NCBI RefSeq assembly: GCF_000512585.2
Contig: NC_089241.1
Location: 5,350,001 to 5,414,000 of the forward strand
Length of the DNA stretch: 64,000 bases
Origin: Kwoniella bestiolae CBS 10118
Taxonomy: Eukaryota; Basidiomycota; Tremellomycetes; Tremellales; Cryptococcaceae
Direction: 5' to 3'
Part shown: in pieces, positions 25,932 to 38,508 of the stretch
How positions within the stretch are numbered: the first letter of the stretch is position 1
How the letters are laid out: the number at the start of each line of letters is the position of its first letter
Notes under the pieces: generated by a model
What the model was told of the DNA's origin: nothing
The model's input: the letters and a program-made list of their open reading frames with translations, nothing else
The model's database searches: none
Position numbers and translations under genes: made by a program

Positions 25932-26303
25932 TGTGGAAATCAGGGGTGAAGGTCGAGTTATTCCGGTTGAACGAGGTAGACCCCTCAGAGGTTGGCGGAC
26001 GAAGGGTTTGATCTTGGATGAGTTCGCTGATGAACCTCAGCGCTGAGATGATCTTGGGGTAGTTGTGTATGGGTATAAGTGAAGGGAGTTGAGAGATGTC
26101 TATTCGGTCCTCACAGAGAAGTCAAGCTGCATCTAACTTTTTTGCTCTCACCGACTGTGTTACGTAAGCACTTCCCCACTTCAACATCACACCTCGATGA
26201 AAGGTTGAGTTGAAGATGCAACATCCTACCCATAGGTCTTCTTCCCTCCTCTCCATCAGCAACAACAGCAAGAGCTCAACATAAGCCAGGACGATAACCC
26301 ACC
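25932..26303. promoter_or_regulatory. Divergent promoter PUS4/CTK2-like cyclin
   Basis: 372 bp between divergent starts. I see no distinctive motif and no supported ORF. Confidence 0.4.
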
Positions 26304-27777
26304 ATGGCAGCTTCATCATCCAAAGCCCACGTGAAGCACTTCAAGCCCTACTTCACCCCTCTCGAAGTGGAGAAGCTATCCGCGAAACAACGAGGGAAAT
26401 TGAGCGTATCAAGAGAAGAGAAAGTGAGGCAGCAGGCTTGTGGGTTCATTGATGCTGTGGGTGTACGATGTGGATTGTAAGTTGGATCGCCTTTATTCAC
26501 TTCACAAGGAAACACAGCTTATACTCTGGCTTTGTGTAACACATAGTCCGAGAAGGACAATAGCTACTGCTCAGACGCTTCATATGCGATTCCATCTCTT
26601 CTTTTCCTATAAGGAATTCAACTATATCGTAAGTCTCATAGTCTCCCTGTGTACCCAGGAATATAGCTTATGAAAGATGGTGGCAATAGGAGACTGCACT
26701 CTCAACATTATACGTGTCATCCAAACTACACGATACAATCAAGAAACCACGAGATATCATCCTTGCTTCTTTCCCTATTCGATATCCAAATCTAGTGAGA
26801 AAAGGAACAGTGGATATAGCTACCGCCGAGGCGAATGGGCTAGAACATGAGAGAAAGAAGGTATTGGCCATTGAAAGGTTGGTATTGGAAACTATGGGGT
26901 TTAAGTTTGGGGTGGAAACTGGTTTGAGGGGGGTTATAAAGATAGGGAAGAAATTGGGTTGTGGGTTGATTTTTCTTCCTTGGAAAACGATCGTTCGTGC
27001 TGATGGCTTGATCATATAGTGGGCAAGGACTTGTGTCAGAATGCTTGGAGAGTGGCTGTGGATTGGTAAGTTAGACGTATCATCACAGATAAGTATCGTA
27101 AAGACTCGGCTGATGGGTATCGTACTGTATTTTAGTCATCGTACTCAGGCGCCTTTGTCTTTCCCTCCGCATATCATTGCTCTAGGATCGATATATACAG
27201 CTTCGCTATTATTGTCAGAGACGACGAAATTACCATCGAATGGAACTATCACGTCCAACGGGGTGCACTCTGCCCCTCAAGTGGTAGATTTGCTAGGGCG
27301 GTGCGGAGCATGGGAAACGGAATACTCAGCTACGGCAGGTCATATAGATGGTGAGCTGACCCCATTCGACCAGGTAGAACATACAGCTAATCACACTACA
27401 CAGATATCGCACACCACCTGATAGACCTATACACGACCATCCTCTCCTCACTCCCCGACACTCTACCTAGCGCACATACTCCTTCTCCGGTCTCACCGAA
27501 GGAACCGAACCCTTCTTCATCCCAAACATCAAATACTTCTACCTCATCGCCTACAGAATTCCCATTACCCCTCTATTGGACATCGCAGACATTGACCGAA
27601 TTGAAAATAGAGTTGAGAAATAGGAGACCTGGTGGACCACCTGCGCATGTTGGATGGGCACCTGCTGGGTCTGAGAGTGTCAACGAAAATGGCAATGGGG
27701 GGGATGAAGCTGTTGAAGGGATGGGGAAGAACGAGGGGACGATCAGGTTCTTATGGGATGAGGAAGAGGTTGTATAA
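26304..27777 (+). CDS. Cyclin of CTD kinase (Ctk2/cyclin K-like)
   Basis: Six exons, 26304-26476, 26547-26628, 26690-26960, 27020-27065, 27136-27350 and 27404-27777, give 386 residues. The cyclin box shows FPRRTIATAQTLHMRFHLFFSYKEFN, ALSTLYVSSKLHDTIKKPRD and a second fold with APLSFPPHIIALGSIYTASLLL. The KKPRDI element is typical of transcriptional cyclins. In fungi the closest class is Ctk2, which with a Ctk1-type kinase phosphorylates Ser2 of the RNA polymerase II CTD. Cyclin K or a Pch1-type Cdk9 cyclin are alternatives. The C-terminal ~100 residues are Ser/Pro-rich and end acidic. The 46-nt fourth exon is inferred from frame continuity. Confidence 0.82.
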
Positions 27778-28246
27778 GCTGTAATCTTTTGTGTCAACTC
27801 ATACTGTATGTTGCAGAGCGTGGCGGATGTATACCATGCATAGCATCATGCTGCATTTGCCAGGTAATCAGACCTACGTCCATACATATCTTCATGTTTG
27901 TAATGATACCGCTATATATACGTTGTTGAGGATGATCATGATCGGCCCAATATGGTTCCGAAAATGCCGCGTATAAACGCATAAACGTCACTGACTGCAA
28001 TACCGACGCCTGAATGTGAATGACAACAAACCATGTTGACCTGACATTCATCCATTAGCATACCACATCTCAGACTCGTTGTTATTTCTGACTACACTCA
28101 ACCCTCACCCTCCATATCCTCGTCGCTCTTTCTCCTTCCATACTCTACAAGTCGACACTCAACGTCACAGTGGTCATTCCCTCCGGTCGGTAAGGGGCAA
28201 CTCCGCTCACATCCACCTTGGCCCCCTCGACTGTTCTTCGAGTACA
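27778..28246. other. Intergenic region upstream of VPS18
   Basis: 469 bp between the cyclin stop and the VPS18 start, transcribed in the same direction. It holds the cyclin 3' UTR and the VPS18 promoter. No ORF is supported. Confidence 0.4.
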
Positions 28247-31200
28247 ATGTCCAGTCTAGATGACTGTAAGTACGCACCATAATGTAGAGATGCTGTCTGC
28301 TAATCTGTATGGGTCGAAACAAAGTCGTAGAACACTCTTCCGGACCTTCAATACCACCTCGATACTCGTCCGCTGGTGTTTATCGTGGAGCAGCACCGGT
28401 CCCAACAATCGGTGGGGGAGGTATCGAGAATGTTGGGTTTGAAGGGTTCGAGGTGGACGAGGGTGAAGAGGAAGATGAGGATACAGGAATGGTCAGAGCT
28501 GTGAGTGAGCCTCTCACCGTGATTCGTGGGAAGAGGTTGCTGATATGTGAGATGCAGCTTGAAACAGGATTTATACCATCCTCACAAACCCCTTCATCCC
28601 TCCCTCCGCTATTCTCATTATCGCTCGTCCAATACTCTCCGCCATCGTCCCTCATCCACCTCCGAGCAGCCAACAACCTCCTATTCCTCGCCGCCGCACC
28701 TCTATCAATCATCATAATCGACTTGGAAAACCCAGAAGAATTAGTTACTATAGATTTACCCAAACCTGCTCCCGAGAAGGGCAGTCCAGCTCTCACAGTG
28801 ACTCCAACAATCAACAAACTCTATGCAGATCCTACCGCTAGACATCTGCTGATAACGACCAATACGGGTGATACGTTCTATCTACCCATCAGTCCTGGAA
28901 ACGCTGCCGTCCAATCTAGACGTCCCAGACCTCTGAAATTGAGGCAAAGTATAACAGCCGTAGGATGGTCACCCATCTCAGGGAACGCCTCAACGGAGAG
29001 TAATGGTCAAGACGGTGGTGGACAAGCTCATGGAAAAGGGGATATAGTTACTCCTCCCTCTACGGATGTCTTACTGGGAACGACAACGGGACAAATCTTA
29101 TCTCTACCCCTTCCTCCTCAGGACGATATCTTCAAATCCGTCTCAATAGGAATGAGTAAACCCACTGAGAAGGATCTGCAGACTGTCTACTCTCTACCTG
29201 ATCAACAGCCCGTTACGGGTATAGGATACGGATTCTGGTCTACTGGATCAAGTGGTGCTTCACGGAAGAAGGGGGCGGAGAGAAAAGCTTGGGTGGTGAT
29301 AACGACGAACGAGAGGATGTACGAGATTCAGGGGATGGTCAGTTCCACTACTGCTGGTGGGAAGGGTGGTGGTTGGGCGGAAGAAGTTTTCAAACCGTTG
29401 AGAGATGGTACACCTAGTAAGCTGGCTTAACAAGGATATATGGAAGTGCGCAACTGACAAACTCATACAGAATTCCAAGAATTACCGGGAGATCCTCCGA
29501 GCTCGTCCTTGAGATTCTACATTCCGTCTGTTGAGGGTCAATCAGCTTCGTCGCTTCCTGCTGCTTCCGCTCTGGTCTGGCTCACAGGTAAGCTAATCCA
29601 GACTCCATATCGTTCGGGATGTCGATGGCTCACATCGATGATAGCTCCTGGTTTATACACCTCGATCATCGCGACCTCACTGTCCAATGATATCCTGACA
29701 AAGCCCTCTCTTATACCGTATCCATCATTCGATAACCCTTCTACACCAGCATTCAACCGGAATGCACCTGAAATTTCAGCATCACTACCGCCGACACCTA
29801 TCGCCGTTTCGATCACACAGTGGCATTGGCTTTTGTTGTACCCTAATAGGATAGTCGGTATATCGAGAGAAACCGAGAAGGTTGTATGGGACGAACAATT
29901 GCCTCTAGTAGGTGATCTTGTTGGCTGGGAGCATTTCATCAACTAATATGTGATTTAGGCTGCCGATGAAAAAGCCGTAGACCTCTCTGCGGATCCTGTA
30001 TCTCGGACATTCTGGATATACACCGACAGATCCATCTTAGAAGTATTAGTGCGCAACGAGGATCGAGATGTGTGGCGAGCGAAGTTGGAGAAAGGGGAAT
30101 ACTCGGACGCTCTGACTTTTGCCAGAGTAAGTTGATCCTCATGGTGGCACGAGGTAACAGCTTATGATGTTTTGTCAGACATTACCCCAGAAAGATATCG
30201 TTCTTTCTAGACAAGGGGATTCACTGTTCGACCAAGGAAGATATATCCAAGCTGCTCAGTGTTACGCTAAATCAAGTCGAAGTTTTGAATTTGTCACTTT
30301 AAGGTTCATTGATGCGGACGAGAGGGATGCTTTGAGGATGTACCTTGCCGATAGGTTAGATCTGCTCAACAAGAAAGTGAGTGAACCGTCCCTGCAAGCC
30401 GAGCGTATTAGCTGACGAGGAAGCAGGAACGGACACAACGGATGATGCTTGCTACTTGGCTCGTTGAGATCTATCTTAGCAAGTGCAATACTCTAGAAGA
30501 CATTGTAGCAGCTGAATCGGCTATATCAGACGTGGAAAGTCTGACCATGGAAAGAAAGTTGATGGAGGAGGACTTGAAGAACTTCATCACTACTTATCAG
30601 GTCAATTGCTCAGCTAGCTCGAAATGCTAGAGACGAAAGCTGACAATTATTGATAGAACGACTTGGAGCCGAAAGTGGTGTATGAGCTCATACTATCTCA
30701 CGGTCGGACCGATCTTTATTTGTTTTATGCGAATCTGAACAAAGATCATGGAAAGGTTGTTGAGCACTGGGTGACTGAAGAGAAATGGCTTAAAGCCATA
30801 GATGTGTTGAACAGGCAGGTGAATAAAGGCTCCCACGCATACCAGAAGCCTTCTTGCTGATAATTGCGCAGGATTCCGTCGACTTGTACTATCGCTTTGC
30901 GTCCATATTGATGCGGAATGCTCCCAAGGAAACTGTCGACTCATGGCTGCGACAATCATCACTCTCTCCGCGTCGACTCATCCCAGCCCTCTTACAGCAG
31001 CAGCAGCGGAAAGAGCCAATTGCATCAAACCATGCCATACGGTATCTCTCGCATGTTATACATAATCAAGGGTCAACGGATACTACAATCTACAACCTTC
31101 TCCTCACCTTCTACGCATCTGATCCTGATCCAGACGACACGCCGTTGCTTCGATTTCTTTCCTCTTGTCCTGATGATCCCGAAACGGAAAGACCATATTA

Positions 31201-32423
31201 CGACTTAGATTATGCCTTGAGAACGTGTAAACAGCATAGTAGGATACAACCTTGTGTTCACATATACTCGAAATTGGGTTTATATGAGAGTAGTGTGGAC
31301 TTGGCTCTGGAGAAAGGAGATTTGGAATTGGCAAAGATCAATGCGGATAGACCGGACGATGATGATGCGTTGAGGAAGAAGTTGTGGTTGAAGATTGCCA
31401 AGTATGTTGTACAGGAGCAGAAAGATATCAAAAGGTGAGTTCTGCTCCCCTGCTTCTCATTGAAGAAATCACCACATAATGATATGAGCTGAGAAGTATG
31501 TCGTGGTCGCAGTGCAATGAAATTCCTCGAATCAACAGATCTAATCAAGATCGAAGATATCTTACCATTCTTCCCTGACTTTGTGGTCATTGACGATTTC
31601 AAGGTTGAAATCTGCAACGCCCTTGAGGAATACTCTGCGAGAATCGATGAGCTCAAAGCTGAGATGGACGAAGCTACCGCCTCTGCTGAATCTATCCGAC
31701 GCGATATCGATGGGTTGGCGAATAGGTTCGTGACGGTAGAACCTGGTGATAAATGCTGGAAGTGCGGTGTTAGCTTGACGATCAGGCAGTTTTACGTGTT
31801 TCCTTGTCAACATGTCTTCCATGCTGATTGTTTGATATCAATGGTGAGTAGTCGCCTCTTGACCCACTTCATTTCGTTTGCATATTCAGGTTTAGAGCTG
31901 ATGTGGCTGATTTCGCTAGGCGATGGAATTCCTTCCTGCACCATCATTACGCCGAATCCTCCGACTCCAAGACGAGCTAGTCTCACGATCATCTGATCCG
32001 TCAAATCGTGCACTACTATCATCCAACTTTAGCCCATCCCAATCCGGCACAGGTACACCAAGGCATACCAAGGGGCAAAGTCAAGTGATTACCTCCGAAT
32101 CTACCGCTACGGACCTATTGTTAGGATTGGGAGGAAGGAACAAGCTCATAGCTGCCGGTGACAGATTACGAGAACTCATCATTCCCGATGCACTAGCTCA
32201 GGCGGTCAGCGTGGTGGGAGCTGGCGTGGGAGTCGGATCGGGAAGTGGTGGATTGGGGAAGAAGAAGAAATTGGATAGGATCGATGAAGGTCGGGCGGAA
32301 GAGTTGAGGAAGGAATTGGACGAGCTGGTAGCGGCTGTGTGTCCCCTTTGCGAGGGGTCGATTGTAGGGTTGGATAGGGGATTTATCGGACAGGGGGAAG
32401 ATACGAGGGATTGGGAGGTTTAG
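28247..32423 (+). CDS. VPS18: Vacuolar sorting protein Vps18 (Pep3), HOPS/CORVET subunit
   Basis: Eleven exons join in frame to 1196 residues: 28247-28265, 28325-29416, 29471-29587, 29645-29907, 29959-30126, 30179-30376, 30427-30600, 30657-30818, 30872-31434, 31513-31843 and 31920-32423. The first exon is only 19 nt and joins MSSLDD to the long exon. The N-terminal half is a beta-propeller. Then come clathrin-heavy-chain-type helical repeats (DIVLSRQGDSLFDQGRYIQAAQCYAKS) and a C-terminal RING-H2 finger (CWKCGVSLTIRQFYVFPCQHVFHADC ... CPLC). A linker of about 95 residues with Ser/Gly-rich sequence separates the two halves of the RING. Vps18 is a core subunit of the tethering complexes that drive endosome and vacuole fusion. 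Confidence 0.94.
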
Positions 32424-33255
32424 ATTATTTGAGAGGGTGTGGTGTGTGGTGGACATGCATGATGTTGGATAGTCCATATGTGAGTGGAGGCTCGTGGCGC
32501 GAGGTGAGACAGCTGGCTGGACCTCAACGACATCATATCAGTCTGATTGTCAATTTTGGTGGTGAAGAGATTGTTCAACGATCGTGGCGTTGATCTTACT
32601 GAATCAAATGTGATTGTACTGAAAAACGAAACCCGATTGACTGACACCCGTATTCCCTGATGTTTCAGTCTTGTTTCACCTCCCCGAACTCTTCACAAGA
32701 CTGAATGGGTGTACCTGTCTGATCGACTAGGTTTGTATTGATGGAAGATCAGGTACTGACAGGTACAATACATACTAGAGTCTCATCGACCCGAATCCGT
32801 GAACATGATCTAGATCCTACATGAATTGACTGGCCTCCGTATCAACGCCTGATGCATTGTTAATTGAGATGGTCAAACATCGTGAGAACCTGTCAGTCAA
32901 TCCTCTATGACATATCAAGATCCGTGATTCATCATACGATGCGCCCAAACTGAGGTATATATACCACCATGTCTTCCTAACATATCCCACCTTTTCTTCA
33001 TCCTTCAACACTCACTCTCTCAACTCATACAATCTCTCTAACCCTTCCAACGCCGGTCGTTGAACTGACATCACACTCTTTTGACAAGTATACCTAGTCA
33101 CACAATTAGCCAGTCTAATTCTCATACCAAATTATTGTAAAGTTTAGCTAGTCTACTTTCACATCTTCATCGATCTTCCACGACACAACACAAGTTTAGC
33201 TAGTCTACTTCTGTTCATTCAATCTCCATCCCAACTTTACTTCCAACACTTCAAG
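32424..33255. promoter_or_regulatory. Promoter region of the GQN-repeat secreted protein
   Basis: 832 bp without a gene. The left part carries the VPS18 3' UTR. The right part has a TATATA string near 32956, a pyrimidine-rich tract around 32985-33060, and two 19-bp direct repeats close to the ATG, listed separately. Confidence 0.5.
33140..33210 (+). repeat. Pair of identical 19-bp direct repeats in the leader of the repeat-protein gene
   Basis: AAGTTTAGCTAGTCTACTT occurs at 33140-33158 and again at 33192-33210. A weaker relative (TTAGCCAGTCTAATTC) lies just upstream near 33105-33120. All are within 150 bp of the ATG at 33256, so they probably lie in the 5' UTR or at the transcription start. 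Confidence 0.85.
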
Positions 33256-34831
33256 ATGTACGCCACCCGAACCATCGCTCTCTTCGCCATTCTCCCCTAC
33301 CTCGCCTCCGCCGCGCCAATCTTTGGTCTCCCCAACCTCGGCGATGTCCTCGGACTCGGCAAAGGAAACTCCATCGACGCATCCACCGTCGCAGTGGCCG
33401 TACCGAAAATCACAAGTATCGTCGGATCGGCCACCTCCGTCGTTGGAGCTGTAGTAGCCCAAGAGACCAAGTTCGTCGGATCGGCCGTAGGTGTAGCTAC
33501 CAAATTGGGTGGAGCCATTGTTGGTGATGTCCAATCTGCGGCCAATGCTCAGGTCACGGGAATGGCCTCGGTCGTAGGCAGTGTCTCTGGAGGAGTTAAG
33601 GTGGATGATGGGTCGATCTCGAGTGGGGCTATGGGTGATTTGACGGGTACGGTCTCGGGCATCGCGTCTGGGACGGTCAAGGATCTGGTCGGTGATGTCG
33701 TTGGGGACGTTAAGGATGCCGCGGGGTCGAATGTCGTTGGTGGGGTCGTTAGTGGGGTTGTACCCAGTGTGGTGGGAAGTACCATTGGTGGTGTGGTTGG
33801 CAAGGGTCAAGATGTTGTGGGTGGAGTAGTCAACAAGGGACAAGATGTTGTGAGTGGGGTGATTGGACAAGGTCAGAACGTAGTTGGTGGAGTAGTAGGG
33901 ACTATTCCCCAGATCATTGGAGGAGTCATATCCCAAGGTCAAAACACCGTAGGCAACGTAGTTGGTGGAGTAGTCGAGCAGGGACAAAACGTCGTTGGAG
34001 GAATTGTCGGTCAAGGCCAAAACATCGTTGGAAACGTTGTGAAGCAAGGTCAAAATTCTGTTGGAAACGTTCTCAGCGGAGTGACAGGTACTATCCCCAA
34101 CATCCTTGGTGGAGTCATCTCTCAGGGTCAAAACACAGCTGGTGGTCTGCTCGGGGGACTTACCAACACAGTTGGTAAAGTCGTTTCGACCGGTCAATCT
34201 ACCACTGGAGGTCTTCTCGGCTCAGTCATACCAGCTGCGCAGAACAGTCCTGTCGCTATTGTCCAAACTCTGAACAGCTTCATTGTAAGTCCCCTCGCAT
34301 CTCATCCCATGTCACTACGTCTTGACAACTGCAGCTCAGCTGATCATCTATTTGAATGGTATATAGTCAAGCCTCAAACCCGTCTCGGCAGTAGATACCA
34401 TCCAGAACCTCCAGAAATTCTACTCATACTACACCACCGTCCTCGCCAACCAAGCCTCCATAATCAAAAACACAGCTTCAGCAGAATTCACCCCATTCGT
34501 CAACTACTCCGCTCAGCTCATTCGAAACCTCGATAACTACGTCAAATCCTTACCTTCAGATATCACCTCGGCATCTGGATTCATCACTGTTGCTGCTCAG
34601 ATCGACGCTGCCACCGCCCAGATGATTAGCGGTATCAAGACTACTGCTTTTGGTGCGACCCAGCTTTCCACTGCGCTTTACGCCGATGGCATGTTCACTG
34701 CTTCTGCTTTGAGCAGTTTCTTCCCCAAGAGTGAGTCCGTCTACAATATATAAGATGGGTGATCAAGGCTGATAGATTCATTGTTTGATATAGCTCTTGC
34801 CGTCCTCCCTCCTGCTCCTATCTCCATCTAA
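33256..34831 (+). CDS. Secreted protein with GQN-centred repeats
   Basis: Exons 33256-34284, 34367-34730 and 34794-34831 give 476 residues. The N-terminus MYATRTIALFAILPYLASAAP is a clear signal peptide. Residues ~40-175 are Val/Gly/Ala-rich. From about 175 to 335 the chain is a run of units such as GQDVVGGVVNK, GQDVVSGVIGQ, GQNVVGGIVGQ and GQNIVGNVVKQ, most 11 residues and some 15, 22 or 26. The C-terminal ~125 residues look different: Ala/Ser/Thr-rich helices without Cys. I do not recognise the family. An extracellular or wall-associated structural protein is my inference. Base composition in the repeat is GT-rich and produces a 330-codon antisense ORF that I regard as a shadow. Confidence 0.85.
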
Positions 34832-35090
34832 GCTAATCTGGATCTAGCTCACACGGGCTTACGGGTATCAAGGTAGGCCGAAGTGAACGTTTATTCATTC
34901 AGTAGTTAGCGGTTGGTCGTAGTGGATATCATTTTGATCGTTTTTGGACATTTTAGTAGTTTTTATTTGTTTCGCGGTGGGACAGGGGATATACAAGATT
35001 GACTCTTTGATTAGATGTTCAACCTAATATGATCCGTCCTTGATGCAATGCATTGCGTTAATTCCCAGGTTTTGATTCCGTATACAACTA

Positions 35091-37304
35091 TTACTGTCCA
35101 TTCACCTCCCTCCCAGCCTCCTCAGCAGCTCGCACAGCACTTTCAAACCAATTTTTCAATACATCCTGATCCTCCTGACCTACACTTATCCTCACCAAAC
35201 CTCTTTCCACACCATGACTGGCCGCCCAATCCAATTCCAGGTAATGCGCCAGAATCGTATATGGCGAGGCCAGTGTGAAACTCGTTCCGAGCGATGGTCC
35301 CTTGGCACATCCAATGGTGTTATAGAAAGCTTTTGAAGCTTGTTCGGACGTGAAAGTGATAGAGAACAATCCACCGAATCCACCTTTGCCTGTTGGAGGT
35401 AATCTCTGAGCTTGAGCGTAGTTCTCTGGAGTTTGGAATCTTGGATAATAGACCTGTTTGATGACCTTTCCCTCTGTTGGAGTTGAGGTGTCTGCGAGAG
35501 ATCGCTTGTGAAGGAAGTCCGTAACGTCATAGGCATTATCGTTGACTCGCTTGATACGTCCTCTATAATCTCGGGAATTCCTTTCCATGTAGACTGCATC
35601 TTCGGGGTAATAATTATCTTCGTATATCTCTGACTGAGCTGCTTTGAGCTCCTCGAACAGTGGACTGTTAGGATTGAGGATAAGACTATTCTCAGAACTT
35701 GTTTGTCAGCTGAAGTACGTGATAATACACGTTTCACACCGATTCCAGCTCACCTTCCGCCCATTACATTAGCATCTCCACTGAAGATCTTCGTCAGACT
35801 ACTAACGACGATATCGGCAAATTCGACAACTTCAACATTGATAAAGTTCCCGATGGTCTCGTCCACAACGATTACGAAACCGTACTTGTCTGCTAATTGT
35901 CTGATCTTAACCAAATCGGGACTTCGAAGCAGAGGGTTAGAAGGGAATTCGCAGAATAAAGAGAGGATGGGAGGTTCGTCAGGTTGTCGATCGGCAAGTA
36001 ATTTCTCGAGAGCTGGTATATCCTCTGTACCTCCTGCTCCTAGGAAAGTACATCCTGGTCCCCATTTTTGCAAGATCTTCAGTGTATCTGTGTAAGGGAA
36101 TCTGCAAGTGGGGTTATCGTCAAACTTAGCAGGAGCCGCACGACGGTATGAGCAGAACGACAGAAGTATAGCTCACCCGTAACAAACGCTCTTCCCCTCC
36201 TTCTCACCTTTTCTACGTTTGGATGCTCTAGCAATATCAAACGCATGCCAGATTGCACTCATACCACAAGGGTACAGATACACATCATCCTCTTTCACAG
36301 CTTTCTTTCCTGATCCTGATCCTGCTCCTCTGACTACATCATCCACAGTTCCGTATCCCTCATCACTGGGCAATAGTCCACCCGCAATCCTTCTTTTCAA
36401 GGCCTGCTTGGCTAGGGGAGCATTGAACAACGGCAAATTCCTACCATATCGTTCTTCAAGGTATGTTGTCAAGTCTGAAGTCAAAAATTCTTCTTTGACA
36501 GGTTCCACCGGTGCGTCGTCCTCATGACTAGGGTTATCTAATCTTGGAGTAGAAGGCGTAGAGGGAGTAATAGGAGTGGGAGGGACGGAGTTGGTCCTTC
36601 TGGAATAATGTTTGTTCCTAGTCTGAGGGGCTTTGGAGGGAGGTCTCTCCAGATTTGGTGGAGTGGGTGGACGAACAGTCGAACCTGCCGGTAATTCTCC
36701 TAAGAATGCCAGCGCCCTTTCTGCCATTCTTGAGCATATTCCATCTCCTGAGTGTTGCCAGAACGCTTTCCCGAATGACCAATTGGACTTGTCAAATAAC
36801 AGGATCTGAAGTTCTATACAATCTACTCCTCCCAGAGACTTTGTGTCGATTATGGAGACCGATGAGGGGCAAATGACGAATTCAACGATACGAGATGGTA
36901 CAGGTGGAGATTGGTGAGCGAGGAAGTCACGTCCTTCGGCTGAGACTTTTGGTGAGGGGAGGAGGATACATAGTTCGTCGGGTCGTCCGAATTTGGCGAG
37001 ACATAGAGCAGCAAGCTATCATCGTACGATAAGAGGATGCTACAAGCTTCAGCTTCTTCGACTTTGGGCAATGTCAGGTCAGAGCGGGATTTACCTTCTG
37101 TATACTCCTATGAATGAAGAACCTCGGATAACCTGTCTCCATCCTCCCCACTACCCTCTGATCGCCCTCTTCGTACCCTATGTTATCCTCCCAAGTGGGC
37201 AAAGAGACGGAGATAGCGTGAGCGGTGAGGGCTGGGACCGATGCGCCTAGAGGTATAGGTGAGGGCATGGTGATTGGCGGAGCAGCCACGACAGTGGAGG
37301 GCAT
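35091..37304 (-). CDS. STR2: Cystathionine gamma-synthase (Str2 type)
   Basis: Four exons, 37304-37095, 37015-36177, 36101-35754 and 35697-35091, give 667 residues, the long form found in fungi. The C-terminal half is the Cys/Met-metabolism PLP-enzyme fold. It shows GPGCTFLGAGGTED, ILSLFCEFPSNPLLRSPDL, VVDETIGNF, the PLP lysine in SSLTKIFSGDANVMGG, and GLVRISVGQEDQDVLKNWF at the end. The enzyme joins O-acyl-homoserine and cysteine to cystathionine in transsulfuration. The N-terminal ~250 residues are the poorly conserved fungal extension and contain a Pro/Thr-rich linker. The last acceptor (ACAAG) is unusual, but the frame and protein sequence demand it. Confidence 0.88.
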
Positions 37305-37766
37305 CTTGCTCGATGAAATTTAGTTGACTTTGTGATGTAATGTGTAAATCAAACAGAAGAAGTGGAAGATGGAAAAAGACGAGCGTTGATCTTTTCGGTC
37401 CGATGTACATCAGCATACAGATAGACCTAGACGCGGAAAATCCGATTTGTTTTTGTTTTTCGACTCGATTAGGAAATTACAACAAAATCGTAATAGTCAT
37501 TACAGAAAATCTAATTAATTTCTAATGACGTGCTTCAAATACTCTACAGTAGCTTTCGATGCATAAACAGATAACTTGGGGGTGGTGGTACAAACAACAT
37601 GCTATAAGACGTTTTCCTACTTCATTCATCTAGCTATTCATATCATTTACATCGATCTAAAATTCTCAATACAGTCTTTTCGAATAGTTAATCTTTCCTG
37701 TTCTTGGACTCTTGTCGTCAGGGTGGCCGAATGTTGTCGGAGAGCTAAGTCTCCATTTACAACTGC
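37305..37766. other. Intergenic region upstream of STR2
   Basis: 462 bp, AT-rich, holding the STR2 promoter and the 3' UTR of the next minus-strand gene. A tRNA-like string near 37720 was considered and rejected. Confidence 0.4.
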
Positions 37767-38508
37767 TCATAAACCATAAACAGGCTCATCATTCTCATCG
37801 CTCAATTCACTAGCACCTCCCCACTGTCTCCCCTGATCTTGAACCTCCTATCATCCGTTTCACCCATCGTCAGCTAACTACCAAAATCTCACTGACCAAG
37901 TCTAAGTCGGTATGACTTACCTGGATCTGAAAGTCATTACCTCTCCTAACCACCTTCCTACCAAGATGATCAACCGCCATATCTTCAGACTCCCGCTTAT
38001 CCATCCTTTTCTTCATGTTCTTGATACCTCCTACTTTGCTCAGGGTATCCGATACACCTTTCAACTTATCATCATTGGTTTTCGATTTCCCATTTCCACT
38101 ATCATTGACATTCAACTTATTCTCGACGGTATCGATCAGACCGTCATTCCCAGATTGATATTTAGTTTTTGATTTTGAGGCATCATGTAAAGGTAGGTCG
38201 ATCGCTCTTTTGGATGGTTTGTGGGATTTTAAGGCGCCTGAGATGTATTCTTCGGGTTTGCCCGTTGATGGAGGAGGAGTGAGGATCGATCCGATCTGAT
38301 TGAGCGGTAGGCCCGGTGCCGGTGAAGGCGCTTTCGAATTGGCATTGCCTAATGGTGAGATGGTATTTTGCGAAGGGATGATCTTATTCAAGTCACGTCA
38401 GCGGATATCCTAGCAGCTGTATGAACCACTCACATCGTTCAATCCTGCTGGTGCGGCTAGACTGAATGTGGCCGAAAGGAAGATGGCGGCAAAGTAGGTA
38501 GCTTTCAT
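37767..38508 (-). CDS. Small secreted protein with dibasic processing sites
   Basis: Exons 38508-38434, 38382-37921 and 37847-37767 give 205 residues. The start MKATYFAAIFLSATFSLAAPAG is a signal peptide. The remainder is hydrophilic, Lys/Ser/Asp/Asn-rich and without Cys or a membrane segment. Kex2-like pairs occur as PSKR, KKRMDKR and KVVRR. The last exon, ending in an acidic DENDEPVYGL tail, was chosen because it restores an open frame and has a CTGAC branch site in the intron. A shorter ending after residue ~184 is possible. I recognise no family. Confidence 0.65.

Noticed and set aside
33205..34197. 330-codon antisense ORF opposite the GQN-repeat gene
   Set aside because: It mirrors the repetitive composition of the sense strand; the sense product has a signal peptide, introns that keep frame and a coherent C-terminus.
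37720..37775. Possible tRNA start (GGTGGCCGAATGTTGTCGG-like A box)
   Set aside because: No B box, no matching acceptor stem and no anticodon arm can be drawn; it overlaps the end of the secreted-protein gene.
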